Shown: positions 19,891 through 28,034, counted from the first letter of the stretch. The stretch is DNA of 64,000 bases from an uncultured Ruminiclostridium sp. (GCA_947623915.1 CANQIB010000005.1:1-64000); one strand, 5' to 3'. Translations and numbers: made by a program. Notes: generated by a model from the sequence alone, not told the origin.

Positions 19891-20134
19891 ACCGATATAA
19901 ACGTATCGGCGGTGCCACCTTGAATTGCGGAATGATTCCGCCACTTAGCAGGGTGCTGTCACACCCCCGACGGCTAACGCGCGTCATGCGTCACGGAATA
20001 CTCGGCGAAATGCCTTTGACCGTGCCCTCGGCGGTCCATTTAACAGTCCGTTTCTTTCCGAATTCTCAGCATTCTCGGATCTCTGTATTGTCGGCGACTG
20101 TTTTTATCTCCGCGTCAACGGTTTGAAAAAATCT
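19851..20134 (-). promoter_or_regulatory. Tryptophan T-box riboswitch leader
   Basis: The ~280-nt leader between the promoter and trpE has the hallmark T-box sequence AGGTGGCACCG (19920-19910 on the minus strand), whose UGG(C/N)ACC pairs with the CCA end of uncharged tRNA. A stem I region precedes it; a candidate specifier UGG (tryptophan), followed by A, is at 20038-20036. A terminator hairpin follows the T-box. Uncharged tRNA-Trp should favour the antiterminator and switch on the trp operon. The specifier position is inferred by eye, not by structure modelling. Confidence 0.92.
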
Positions 20135-20140
20135 GATAAT

Positions 20141-20169
20141 ATTATATTACCTCAAGCCGAAAATGTCAA
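20141..20169 (-). promoter_or_regulatory. Promoter of the trp operon
   Basis: Perfect minus-strand TTGACA (20169-20164), 17-nt spacer and TATAAT (20146-20141). Transcription would start near 20134, at the beginning of the T-box leader. Confidence 0.92.
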
Positions 20170-20327
20170 GAGCGGAAGTTTAAATTTATACATATGGCAC
20201 AAATTGCCGTTTTTTTAATTATGCAATATGACAAAAAATTGCCAACTTTTTCCCGTCGGTATATTTGCTGAAAAATTCCTCATAATAACGTTGCGAATAA
20301 AACTTCGTGCATAAAAGAACGCTGGAT

Positions 20328-20346
20328 ACGCTTTGCAAAGCGTTTT
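20328..20346 (+). promoter_or_regulatory. Palindrome with T run just before a ribosome site
   Basis: ACGCTTTGCAAAGCGT is a perfect 16-bp palindrome followed by TTTT and, four bases later, by AAAGGAAG. It sits in the leader of the secreted-protein gene and could act as an attenuator or operator. No consensus promoter was clear in 20170-20327. Confidence 0.35.
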
Positions 20347-20365
20347 TAAGAAAGGAAGAAACGAT

Positions 20366-20803
20366 ATGAAAAAGACGGCTGCGATTTTGACTGCCCTTGC
20401 GGTTATCTCGGCGGCAGGAGCGACGGCATATGCCGAAAACGGCGGCGCGGGAAATCTGGTAGACGACGCGGAGAGCATCGTTGACGGTGTTGTCGGCGGC
20501 GCGGAGGATATAGTCGGCGGAGCGGCAAACGCGCTTACCGGCGACGGAAATTCCGAGTTCAGCGACGACGACGGTTCGGTAACGCCCGGCAACGGTTCGG
20601 GTGACATCGCCGACGAAAGCATGACGGACAACTCCGGCGAAAGCTCGGACGACGGTTCGGTGAACAGCTCCGACAACAGCATGGGCATAGTAGGGAACCA
20701 GAACGTAAACACGGGTGTTCCCGTGATAGAGCTCGCGGCTCTGGGTACCGCGGCGCTGGGCGGACTTGCCGCTATGGCGGCGACCGTTCGCAGAAGAAAG
20801 TAA
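20366..20803 (+). CDS. Small acidic secreted protein with NxNTG wall-sorting signal
   Basis: A 145-residue protein of no recognised domain. It has an N-terminal signal peptide (MKKTAAILTALAVISAAGATAYA), a central Gly/Asp/Ser-rich acidic stretch with Val-Asp-Asp and Gly-Gly-Ala repeats, then NVNTGV, a hydrophobic segment and a terminal RRRK. This order (NxNTG, membrane segment, basic tail) is that of a sortase substrate with a non-LPXTG motif. The start at 20366 has AAGGAAG 8 nt upstream. The function is unknown; the next gene shares the same anchor design. Confidence 0.75.
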   Translation: MKKTAAILTALAVISAAGATAYAENGGAGNLVDDAESIVDGVVGGAEDIVGGAANALTGDGNSEFSDDDGSVTPGNGSGDIADESMTDNSGESSDDGSVNSSDNSMGIVGNQNVNTGVPVIELAALGTAALGGLAAMAATVRRRK

Positions 20804-20823
20804 CGCGAATAGCAAATATATCC

Positions 20824-20863
20824 AAACAACTGTTGTGCCCCAAAGCACAGCAGTTGTTTTAAG
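20824..20863 (+). terminator. Terminator after the small secreted protein
   Basis: A long hairpin ACAACTGTTGTGC/GCACAGCAGTTGT with a short CCCAAA loop is followed by TTTT. Confidence 0.8.
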
Positions 20864-20958
20864 TAAAAAACAAATGAAAACGTGAAAATATAACTTGGTT
20901 TTCTAAAATATGGTAATAACATTTAAATTTAATGCCGTTTTTTTGTGCAAATTGCACC

Positions 20959-20987
20959 TTGCTAATCTCGCGGCATTAGGATATAAT
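20959..20987 (+). promoter_or_regulatory. Promoter of the second NxNTG protein
   Basis: TTGCTA (20959-20964), 17-nt spacer, TATAAT (20982-20987). A TGCAAATTGCA palindrome lies just upstream at about 20946-20956 and could be a regulator site. Confidence 0.7.
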
Positions 20988-21038
20988 AAGTATAACAGAT
21001 AATAGGATCTGTACTTTATTTCTACGGAGGAACGAAAA

Positions 21039-21836
21039 ATGAAATTAAGAAAAATGATCGCTTGCGCAGCAGCGCTTTCCGTAGCTGCTACTATGGCGAT
21101 AAGCACTAGCGCTGAAGATTACGCTACTGCCGGCATTTGCTTTGCAGACGGCATTGCTTCTTACGACTGGCTGAACGGAGAAGATCCGGTGGGTGTTGTA
21201 GCTACACCCGTAACTATCACCGGAAACGGCGATTACTCTATCAGCATTCAGGTAAGCTCGGACGGAATAGACGAAGAGACCGGCGAAGAGTACCACAACA
21301 AGTGCACCGGTCTCGAAGTTCTTACGCTGGACGTTGATTTCGGCGCTGACGTAGACGTTGCAGCAACTTATCCCGATGCAAGACTTACCATCAACAAGCT
21401 GACTATAGGCGGCGTAGAAGCAGCTCTGGATATGGACGCTGTAAAGAAAGGCAGCAGCCAGGATCTTGCAACTGTCGATGAGAACACTGCCAACAACTAC
21501 GAAAAGACGAACGTTCTTCGTCAGAACCTCTACAACACCTGGGGCGGCGGATTCTTTTCATTCGATTGGAATTCGGAGCCGTTTGACGATCTTCGTCTTA
21601 ACGGATACGACACCATAACCATCGACTTTACCGTTACCGGTTTACCCGATGCAGGTGCTTCCACCGATACCGATACCGACACCGATACCGATACCGATAC
21701 GAATACCGAAACCGATGACAACACCGCTTCCACCGACAAGCCCAACACCAACACCGGCGCAGAGGGCATAGCAGTTGCGGCAGGCATCGCAGTTATCGCA
21801 GCAGGTGCGGCAGTAGTTGCAAAGAAAAGAAAGTAA
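21039..21836 (+). CDS. Secreted wall-anchored protein with Thr-Asp repeat linker
   Basis: A 265-residue secreted protein. Signal peptide at residues 1-26 (cleavage near STSA-ED), an unrecognised ~180-residue domain with beta-rich sequence (TITGNGDYSISIQVSSDG, GYDTITIDFTVTG), then a (TD)n linker at ~210-225, the sorting motif NTNTG, a hydrophobic helix and KKRK. The codon choice is more biased than its neighbours (many gca, gta, aag), as seen in highly expressed genes. The ribosome site is GGAGG 9 nt before the ATG. The fold resembles carbohydrate-binding or cohesin-adjacent domains only in general character, so no function is claimed. Confidence 0.78.
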   Translation: MKLRKMIACAAALSVAATMAISTSAEDYATAGICFADGIASYDWLNGEDPVGVVATPVTITGNGDYSISIQVSSDGIDEETGEEYHNKCTGLEVLTLDVDFGADVDVAATYPDARLTINKLTIGGVEAALDMDAVKKGSSQDLATVDENTANNYEKTNVLRQNLYNTWGGGFFSFDWNSEPFDDLRLNGYDTITIDFTVTGLPDAGASTDTDTDTDTDTDTNTETDDNTASTDKPNTNTGAEGIAVAAGIAVIAAGAAVVAKKRK

Positions 21837-21885
21837 AAACTCTGACGCGAAAGGGCGATACCCTTAACGCACAGAACGAATAACA

Positions 21886-21927
21886 AAACTCGGCGCGTCC
21901 GTTCGGATACGCCGAGTTTATTTTTTG
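21886..21927 (+). terminator. Terminator after the wall-anchored protein
   Basis: A 10-bp stem AAACTCGGCG/CGCCGAGTTT with inner pairing is followed by ATTTTTT. Confidence 0.85.
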
Positions 21928-21946
21928 AAAAAATCCCAAAAGCCTA

Positions 21947-21994
21947 TTGACATTGTGTCAGAATAGTGGTATACTTAATATTGACACGATGTCA
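21947..21994 (+). promoter_or_regulatory. Promoter with paired TetR-type operators
   Basis: TTGACA (21947-21952), 17 nt, TATACT (21970-21975). Two copies of the 13-bp palindrome TGACA-N3-TGTCA are present at 21948-21960, overlapping the -35, and at 21982-21994, at or just after the start of transcription. Their centres are 34 bp apart, close to three helical turns. They are the obvious binding sites for the TetR regulator encoded immediately downstream, which implies autorepression of the whole cluster. Confidence 0.88.
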
Positions 21995-22058
21995 GTATCA
22001 CGATCGGAACATATGGAGCGTTTCGATTTTAAGCAAAAAAGAAAGTGAGATAACGCAT

Positions 22059-22682
22059 ATGCCCAAAGGTTCGCCTGAGCTTACAAACGCGCGCAAAGAG
22101 GAGATAATAAACGCCTGTGAAAAGCTGTATCGGACGAGGAGCTTTAAGGACATAACGCTCAAAGAAATAAGCGCGGAAACCAGCTTTACCCGCACCTCTA
22201 TCTACAATTATTTTCAGACGAAAGAGGAAATTTTCCTCGCGCTTTTGCAGCGGGAATACGAGCTTTGGAACGCGGAATTGGAAGATATGATACTTAAATT
22301 CCCCGCGCTTACAAAAGAAGAATTTGCGGATAAACTGGCACATTCTCTCGAAAGACGCGCGCAGCTGCTCAAAATAATGTCCATGAATCATTACGACTTG
22401 GAAAGCAGCAGCCGACCCGAACGGCTCGCGGAATTTAAGGTCGCCTACGGAAACTCCTTGAGGGCGGTCATGCGCTGTCTGGAGCGGTATTTCCCCGAAA
22501 TGCCTATCGCCGACAAACAGCGGTTCGTATACACGTTTTTCCCTTTCATGTTCGGTATCTATCCCTACACCTTCGTTACCGAAAAACAGCGAACGGCGAT
22601 GGAGCGGGCGGGCGTAAACTATGCGTTTATGACGATACATGAAATTGTATACAACTGTGTAACAGGTCTTTTGGGAAAATAA
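22059..22682 (+). CDS. TetR-family transcriptional regulator
   Basis: A 207-residue repressor. The N-terminal helix-turn-helix is clear (ARKEEIINACEKLYRTRSFKDITLKEISAETSFTRTSIYNYFQTKEEIF). The C-terminal ligand-binding helices resemble the clostridial TetR members with a LERYFPEMP segment. The start at 22059 (MPKGSPEL) fits family length; the earlier in-frame ATG at 21966 lies upstream of the transcription start. It probably represses its own cluster through the paired operators. An electrophile or aldehyde inducer is suggested by the downstream oxidoreductase, as inference. Confidence 0.92.
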   Translation: MPKGSPELTNARKEEIINACEKLYRTRSFKDITLKEISAETSFTRTSIYNYFQTKEEIFLALLQREYELWNAELEDMILKFPALTKEEFADKLAHSLERRAQLLKIMSMNHYDLESSSRPERLAEFKVAYGNSLRAVMRCLERYFPEMPIADKQRFVYTFFPFMFGIYPYTFVTEKQRTAMERAGVNYAFMTIHEIVYNCVTGLLGK

Positions 22683-22694
22683 AGGAGGCTGATA

Positions 22695-23705
22695 ATGAAA
22701 TACGTTAAATTAGGAAACTCCGACCTGACCGTTTCCCGTATCTGCATGGGCTGTATGGGGTTCGGCAACGCCGCGACGGGACAACATTCCTGGACGGTGA
22801 ACGAAACGCAGACCCGCGATATTATAAGACACGGTCTGGAGCTGGGCATAAACTTTTACGATACCGCGATCGTCTACCAAAACGGTACCAGCGAACAGTT
22901 TGTCGGCAAGGCTTTGCGGGACTTTGCAAAGCGGGATGATTACGTTATCGCCACAAAATTCACCCCGCGCACACAAGAGGAGATCGACGCGGGCGTCAGC
23001 GGTCAGCGGCATATTGCAAATTTCCTCGACCAAAGCCTTAAAAACCTCGGCATGGATCATGTCGACCTTTATATTTACCATATGTGGGACTACCACACTC
23101 CGATGGAGGAGATAATGGAGGGGCTGCACAACGCGGTCAAAGCGGGAAAAGCGCGGTACATCGGCATTTCCAACTGCTATGCGTGGCAATTAGCAAAGGC
23201 GAATTTTTATGCAAAAGAACACGGTTTGACGGAGTTCGTATCCGTTCAGGGGCATTACAACCTGATTTTCCGCGAGGAGGAACGCGAAATGAAACCGTTC
23301 TGCGCCGACCAAAATATAGCGATGACGCCGTACAGCGCGCTTGCGGGCGGGCGGCTCTCAAAGCGGCTCGGCGAAACCTCAAAGCGGCTGGTCGAGGATT
23401 CCTACGCTAAATTCAAATACGACGCTACCGCCGAGGCTGACGGAAAAATCATCGCACGGGTCGAAGAATTAGCGGACAAACGCGGAGTGTCCATGACGGA
23501 AATTTCCCTTGCGTGGCTGCTTACCAAAGCGACCGCTCCCGTTGTTGGCGCGACGAAATTTTCACACGTCGACGGCGCGGCAAGGGCGGTGGATATAGAG
23601 CTTTCGCAAGACGAGACAGATTATCTGGAAGAATTGTACGTTCCCCATGCGCTTGTCGGCGTTATGGCGCAAAACGGCAAACAAAAAGCGGGAAACGTGG
23701 TTTAA
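22695..23705 (+). CDS. Aldo/keto reductase
   Basis: A 336-residue NADPH-dependent carbonyl reductase of the AKR superfamily. The catalytic Asp-Tyr pair is in NFYDTAIVYQNGTSE, the Lys in IATKF, and the His in YIYHMWDYH. The C-terminal half has the cofactor stretch PVVGATKFSHVDGA. It begins 12 nt after the regulator stop with AAAGGAGG, so it is co-transcribed. The real substrate is unknown; the family handles sugar and xenobiotic aldehydes and quinones. Confidence 0.92.
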   Translation: MKYVKLGNSDLTVSRICMGCMGFGNAATGQHSWTVNETQTRDIIRHGLELGINFYDTAIVYQNGTSEQFVGKALRDFAKRDDYVIATKFTPRTQEEIDAGVSGQRHIANFLDQSLKNLGMDHVDLYIYHMWDYHTPMEEIMEGLHNAVKAGKARYIGISNCYAWQLAKANFYAKEHGLTEFVSVQGHYNLIFREEEREMKPFCADQNIAMTPYSALAGGRLSKRLGETSKRLVEDSYAKFKYDATAEADGKIIARVEELADKRGVSMTEISLAWLLTKATAPVVGATKFSHVDGAARAVDIELSQDETDYLEELYVPHALVGVMAQNGKQKAGNVV

Positions 23706-23715
23706 GGAGGAATTT

Positions 23716-24927
23716 GTGACCGAAATATACGCTATGTCCTACGGACATAGATATTGGGAAGAAACAAGGTCATTGGCGGCAAGCTGTTCATGGAAAGCCG
23801 GACCTTATTTATCTCAAAAAATGGAAAACAAGGATTTCCAAGACTGGGAAAGGGTTTTTTGCGCCGTTGAAAACGGAAAGGTCGCGGGCTTTTTAACTTT
23901 AACGGAAAAAGACGAGCTTCCCGAAAAATACGACTTCACGCCGTTTATCGGTTTTGTTTTTGTAGAGGAACAGTATCGCGGCAAAAGGATATCACAGTTA
24001 TTGATAGACAACGCGTTTTCCTATGCGCTTAGCTTGGGCTTTCAAAAAATATATATTATGAGCGGAGAGATCGGCTTATATGAAAAATACGGGTTTAAAA
24101 AGCTGGGGTATTACGAAACGATATACGGCACGACAGACCAACTTTTTGTAAGAAATAAGGAGGAATTTACCATGAAAAAAATCACACAGACAGCGGGCAG
24201 AGATCAGCTCGGCGAATTTGCGCCAGACTTCGCACATTTTAACGACGATGTGCTTTTCGGCGAGAACTGGAACAACACAGACATCGACCTTAAAACTCGG
24301 TGCATCATCACGGTAGTAGCGCTGATGTCATCGGGCATTACCGATTCGTCGCTGATCTATCATCTTGAAAATGCCAAAGCGCACGGAGTTACCCGCGCGG
24401 AAATTGCCGCTGTAGTTACCCACGTCGGCTTTTATGTCGGCTGGCCCAAAGCGTGGGCGGTGTTCAGAATGGCAAAGGACGTGTGGAAAGAAACCGCGCC
24501 GCAGCTTACCGAAAAGGACGAATATCAAAACACGATCCTTTTCCCGATAGGCGCGCCGAACGACGGTTTTGCTCAGTATTTTATCGGGCAGAGCTACCTC
24601 GCGCCTGTTTCAAAAGATCAGGTCGGAATTTTTAATGTGACCTTTGAGCCGAAATGCCGCAACAACTGGCATATCCACCACGCCGACAAGGGCGGCGGAC
24701 AGATACTTATCTGCGTAGGCGGCCGCGGCTATTATCAGGAGTGGGGCAAAGAGGCTGTCGAAATGCGCCCCGGCGACTGCATAAATATCCCTGAGGGGGT
24801 CAAGCATTGGCACGGCGCGGCTCCCGACAGTTGGTTCAGTCATCTTGCGATAGAAGTACCCGGTGAAAACGGCTCTAACGAGTGGCTGGAGCCGGTGGAC
24901 GACGAACAGTACGGAGTTTTGAAATAA
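23716..24927 (+). CDS. GNAT acetyltransferase read into a carboxymuconolactone decarboxylase-cupin protein
   Basis: One open frame of 403 codons from a GTG preceded by AAGGAGG. Residues 1-150 are a GNAT acetyltransferase (VEEQYRGKRISQLLI acetyl-CoA loop, LYEKYGFKKLGYYE end). Residues ~153-270 are a carboxymuconolactone decarboxylase (CMD, AhpD-like) domain (HLENAKAHGVTRAEIAAVV...), though the AhpD CxxC is absent. Residues ~290-385 are a cupin (HIHHADKGGG, MRPGDCINIPEGVKHWHG). At codon 153 there is an ATG (24172) with its own AAGGAGG 8 nt upstream. So this may be two genes whose intervening stop codon was lost, making both a fusion and a separate 251-residue CMD-cupin protein. Confidence 0.85.
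   Translation: MTEIYAMSYGHRYWEETRSLAASCSWKAGPYLSQKMENKDFQDWERVFCAVENGKVAGFLTLTEKDELPEKYDFTPFIGFVFVEEQYRGKRISQLLIDNAFSYALSLGFQKIYIMSGEIGLYEKYGFKKLGYYETIYGTTDQLFVRNKEEFTMKKITQTAGRDQLGEFAPDFAHFNDDVLFGENWNNTDIDLKTRCIITVVALMSSGITDSSLIYHLENAKAHGVTRAEIAAVVTHVGFYVGWPKAWAVFRMAKDVWKETAPQLTEKDEYQNTILFPIGAPNDGFAQYFIGQSYLAPVSKDQVGIFNVTFEPKCRNNWHIHHADKGGGQILICVGGRGYYQEWGKEAVEMRPGDCINIPEGVKHWHGAAPDSWFSHLAIEVPGENGSNEWLEPVDDEQYGVLK
24172..24927 (+). CDS. Carboxymuconolactone decarboxylase-cupin protein (alternative internal start)
   Basis: An alternative product of the same frame: 251 residues from an ATG with AAGGAGG. The CMD domain (residues ~15-120) and the cupin (residues ~140-235) match the usual two-domain clostridial protein that follows aldo/keto reductases. 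The predicted activity is uncertain; CMD-cupin proteins are tied to quinone or aromatic metabolism by neighbourhood only. Confidence 0.6.
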   Translation: MKKITQTAGRDQLGEFAPDFAHFNDDVLFGENWNNTDIDLKTRCIITVVALMSSGITDSSLIYHLENAKAHGVTRAEIAAVVTHVGFYVGWPKAWAVFRMAKDVWKETAPQLTEKDEYQNTILFPIGAPNDGFAQYFIGQSYLAPVSKDQVGIFNVTFEPKCRNNWHIHHADKGGGQILICVGGRGYYQEWGKEAVEMRPGDCINIPEGVKHWHGAAPDSWFSHLAIEVPGENGSNEWLEPVDDEQYGVLK

Positions 24928-25040
24928 AAATCAGCCATACGGGAGTTTTGGGAGCAAGGCGTATGCGGCTTTACGGGGTCATGCTCCGAAAAGCACGATC
25001 AAATCCCTCTCCGCGAGAATTTTTCTCTCTCACCGTGATA

Positions 25041-25069
25041 TTTACATCTCCACGGCTGTCTGATATAAT
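25041..25069 (+). promoter_or_regulatory. Promoter of a mini-transcript
   Basis: TTTACA (25041-25046), 17-nt spacer, TATAAT (25064-25069). It drives only the ~190-nt unit that ends at the terminator 25231-25261. Confidence 0.7.
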
Positions 25070-25108
25070 GAGCTTACCGGACCGGAAAAACTCTTGAGGA
25101 GAATAACT

Positions 25109-25189
25109 ATGATTCTTAATAGAGATGATTTCTCTTATCGTGCCGACCTCCGAGGACAGGATAAAGCGGATAGCCGAGCAGGAGCATAA
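25109..25189 (+). pseudogene. Tiny ORF containing a trpA-derived patch
   Basis: Behind its own promoter and a TTGAGGAG ribosome site is a 26-codon frame ([20 protein letters not shown]...). Positions 25131-25183 match the trpA segment 13638-13690 (minus strand) at 51 of 53 bases. In the other frame the patch reads [17 protein letters not shown], as in TrpA. This is either a decayed gene carrying a short trpA conversion tract or a small regulatory transcript with antisense or mimic potential. The coding status is doubtful. Confidence 0.5.
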
Positions 25190-25230
25190 TGTATATTGAG
25201 CATTGATATGATCAAGTTTTTTCATACACA

Positions 25231-25262
25231 AAAAAAGCAGACGGTTTTCGTCTGCTTTTTTG
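25231..25262. terminator. Bidirectional terminator
   Basis: The stem AAAAAAGCAGACG/CGTCTGCTTTTTT with a GTTTT loop lies between the mini-transcript (+) and the epimerase gene (-). Confidence 0.88.
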
Positions 25263-25298
25263 TTTCCTCCACACCTTTGTCAGCAAGATCACTTTGCT

Positions 25299-26321
25299 TT
25301 ATCCGACCGTCAAGATCTCTTGCTTTGCCTTTTCCAATGCCGCGATGACCCTGTCGCACCATTCGTCGAATTCGGGGTCTTCCGTTTGCAGTTCGGGGTG
25401 GGACAGGACATATTCCAACGTCTGCCTTACCCCCTGCTCAAAGCGTACCTTGGGGACGAAGTCCGGCACGGCTTTTTTCAGCTTGGAGTTGTCGAACACC
25501 ACCGAGCACGCCTTATCTCCGATAAGACTGCCGGTGAAATCGTAACGGCTCACCGCCGCCAAAAACTCCGAGCTTACATGATACGCGTTCAGCTTTACGC
25601 CCAGAACGTCGGCGATAGCGCCGTATATCTGATCCCAGGTAAGAGATTCGTCGCAGGTTATCTGGAACGCTTCGCCTATAGCGTGAGGATTGCCGATAAG
25701 CCCGCAAAAGCCCTGCGCAAAATCGCTGTTATGAGTCATGGTCCAAAGCGAGCTGCCGTCGCCGTGTATAAGCACCGGCTTGCCGTCCAGCATACGCTTT
25801 ACCACCTGCCAGCTCCCCTTGTCGCCATGCACGCCCAGCGGCACGGAACGTTCATCATAGGTATGGCTGGGACGTATAACGGTAACGGGAAAGCCCTGCT
25901 CGCGGTACAGCTTCATCAAATAATCCTCACAGGCTATCTTGTTGCGGGAATATTCCCAGTACGGGTTGGCAAGCGAAGTACCCTCGTTTATGATATATGA
26001 CTTTACCGGCTTGTGATAAGCCGACGCCGAGCTTATATACATAAACTGACCGACGCGTCCGTTAAAAAGGCGGTAGTCCCTTTCAAGCTGTGAGGGGACA
26101 AATCCGATAAAATCGCATACGCAGTCGAAGGTCATTCCCGCAAGCGCCTTTTCGACCGCCTTTTCGTCGTTTATATCCGCGATAACGGTTTTTACTCCGC
26201 TCGGCAGCTCGCCGCTGCGGCTGCCCCTGTTAAGAAGATACAGCTCCTCGTTTCGCTGTGCGAGCAGCCGTGTTATCGCGCTGCTGATAGTTCCCGTTCC
26301 GCCGATAAATAGTATCTTCAT
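25299..26321 (-). CDS. NAD(P)-dependent epimerase/dehydratase family protein
   Basis: A 340-residue extended-SDR protein. The Rossmann loop is GGTGTISSAI. The catalytic Ser is in YISSASAYHKP, and the Tyr is in YWEYSRNKIACEDYL (YxxxK). C-terminal half binds the substrate (nucleotide-sugar type). Similar proteins in Firmicutes are annotated as NAD-dependent epimerases of unknown substrate. It starts 23 nt after the cellulase stop with AAGGAG and may be co-transcribed with it. Confidence 0.88.
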   Translation of the reverse strand: MKILFIGGTGTISSAITRLLAQRNEELYLLNRGSRSGELPSGVKTVIADINDEKAVEKALAGMTFDCVCDFIGFVPSQLERDYRLFNGRVGQFMYISSASAYHKPVKSYIINEGTSLANPYWEYSRNKIACEDYLMKLYREQGFPVTVIRPSHTYDERSVPLGVHGDKGSWQVVKRMLDGKPVLIHGDGSSLWTMTHNSDFAQGFCGLIGNPHAIGEAFQITCDESLTWDQIYGAIADVLGVKLNAYHVSSEFLAAVSRYDFTGSLIGDKACSVVFDNSKLKKAVPDFVPKVRFEQGVRQTLEYVLSHPELQTEDPEFDEWCDRVIAALEKAKQEILTVG

Positions 26322-26344
26322 TTTTTCTCCTTATCTTGGGAAAA

Positions 26345-27871
26345 CTACTGTTCTCCCCTGAACCACTTTCTTATCCATGCTCCGCCGTCGGACAGGTCGT
26401 TTTCACTCCAACCGCCGTTCGGCGAAGCGGAGGGCTTGAGCGCGGAGCAGGTCTCCGCCTTATTGCAGATGCTCCAGTTCATATAACTTATGCCCAGGCT
26501 GTCCAACAGCTCCAGCCATTTGCGCGCCTGTTCGAAATCGTTAGAACCGCCTCCGGATGCGTCGCACATACCGAATTCCGATACTATTATCGGGAATCCC
26601 TTAGATACGCAGTCGCTGACTCTTTGCCGCAGCCAGTCGGTATGGGTAGCCGCATAGAAATGCAGAGCGTACAGCAGATTGTCATATTTCAGAGGATCGG
26701 CCTGCGCCTTGTCTATATCCTGGCTCCAAGTCGGAGTTCCCACTATGATAACGGAATCGGGATCGTTTGCGCGTATTACGGGTATGACCTCCTCGGCATA
26801 CGGCTTTACGTCGCCGCTCCAGGACGCATAGCCGTTAGGCTCGTTGCATATCTCATATATGATATTCGGATATTTGCCGTAGGTCTTGGATATTTCGTCG
26901 AAGAACCGCAGCGCGTCTTTCTTTCTCACCTGCGGAGACTGATCCGCCAGAACGTGCCAGTCGCAGATAACGTACATATCCAGCTTTATAGCTATCTCTA
27001 TACCCTTTTTCATAAGCGATTCGTATGTTGCGATACCGTCGCCGGAATAGCCCTCGCCCGCGCCGCTGTACATGGCAAGACGGATAACGTTGGTGTGCCA
27101 GTCGTCCCTCAACGTGCGGAACGCGTTTTCATTCACAAAATCGGGGAACCAGCCGATACCGTGCGTACTCATTCCCTTTAACTGGTAGCTCTTGCCGTCC
27201 TTGTCGACAAGCTGCGTGCCCTTTACCGAAAGCTGCCCGTGCAAAGATACGGGAGTACTGCCGTCGGGATCTTCCGACGCGGGAGGAGGCGTTTCTACCG
27301 GCTCGGCAGGCTGCGCGGGCTCGCTGTCTGAGCTGCCGTCGGAAGGCTCTCCCACACCGGCGGCCGCGCCGTTCACCTTGGCGTCCTTGGGAGTGAATTC
27401 GACAGGAGACATATAGTTAAAGCCAAATCCCGCCGTCATGCCGTTTTCAACGGTACCGTTATATTCTTCGTTGTTTACCGTCAGCTTAGTGCCGTCTATC
27501 GAGAATTTTCCGTTCCATTGTGAGGAAAGCTGAAATCCCTCAGGCACTTCTATCTCCAACGTCCAGCCCTCCACCGTTTCGCCGGTGTTGTTGGTGATGA
27601 CCACCTCATAGCCGCCGCAGTACATATCCTCCTGCATCCAGGTGCTGGATAAGTTCCACTGTACTTCAAATCCGCCGTTTTCCTGCGAAGCGGAGCTTTC
27701 CGGCGCGGCGGAAGAGGTCGCCTCGGTCTTGGAGGAGGCGTCCGACACATCGGAAACTTCGGAGATCTGAGCCGAGGACTGCTCCGACTGAGTTTCGGCA
27801 GTCCCGCAGCCCGCCAGCAAAACGGACGCGCTGAGCAGCAAAGCAGCTGCTCTGAAAATATTCTTTCTCAT
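26345..27871 (-). CDS. Lipid-anchored GH5 endoglucanase with CBM2-like module
   Basis: A 508-residue secreted cellulase. The start is the ATG behind AAAAGGA; the TTG at 27889 overlaps that site. A lipobox (SVLLAGC) anchors it to the membrane. A Ser-rich linker follows, then a CBM2-type cellulose-binding module (~residues 60-165; GGYEVVITNNTGETVEGWTLEIEV). A Pro/Ser/Glu linker leads to a GH5 subfamily-2-like catalytic domain (~residues 210-505). The acid/base Glu is in YEICNEPNG and the nucleophile Glu in IIVSEFGMCD; the VICDWHVL strand is typical. It likely cuts beta-1,4-glucan at the cell surface, consistent with a plant-fibre diet. Confidence 0.93.
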   Translation of the reverse strand: MRKNIFRAAALLLSASVLLAGCGTAETQSEQSSAQISEVSDVSDASSKTEATSSAAPESSASQENGGFEVQWNLSSTWMQEDMYCGGYEVVITNNTGETVEGWTLEIEVPEGFQLSSQWNGKFSIDGTKLTVNNEEYNGTVENGMTAGFGFNYMSPVEFTPKDAKVNGAAAGVGEPSDGSSDSEPAQPAEPVETPPPASEDPDGSTPVSLHGQLSVKGTQLVDKDGKSYQLKGMSTHGIGWFPDFVNENAFRTLRDDWHTNVIRLAMYSGAGEGYSGDGIATYESLMKKGIEIAIKLDMYVICDWHVLADQSPQVRKKDALRFFDEISKTYGKYPNIIYEICNEPNGYASWSGDVKPYAEEVIPVIRANDPDSVIIVGTPTWSQDIDKAQADPLKYDNLLYALHFYAATHTDWLRQRVSDCVSKGFPIIVSEFGMCDASGGGSNDFEQARKWLELLDSLGISYMNWSICNKAETCSALKPSASPNGGWSENDLSDGGAWIRKWFRGEQ

Positions 27872-28005
27872 AATTTTTTTCCTTTTCAAGCTGGGTTTCT
27901 CCCTATGGGAGTTTCAAAGGCACACCGCGCTCTTCGCGCCGTCGGTCGGGCATATCGACAAAGATCCGCTCGTAAAAACCGACTCAAGTCTACCCCTTCT
28001 CTGCT

Positions 28006-28034
28006 ATAATATACCATGTCGCGCGGTTTGTCAA
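28006..28034 (-). promoter_or_regulatory. Promoter of the cellulase gene
   Basis: Minus-strand TTGACA (28034-28029), 17 nt, TATTAT (28011-28006). It leaves a ~130-nt leader before the ATG, long enough to hold control elements; no known riboswitch was recognised in it. Confidence 0.8.

Noticed and set aside
27971..27996. Dispersed repeat: GTAAAAACCGACT occurs here and at about 47373-47385
   Set aside because: Identity covers only about 14 bases and then decays, too little to call a repeat family from two cases.
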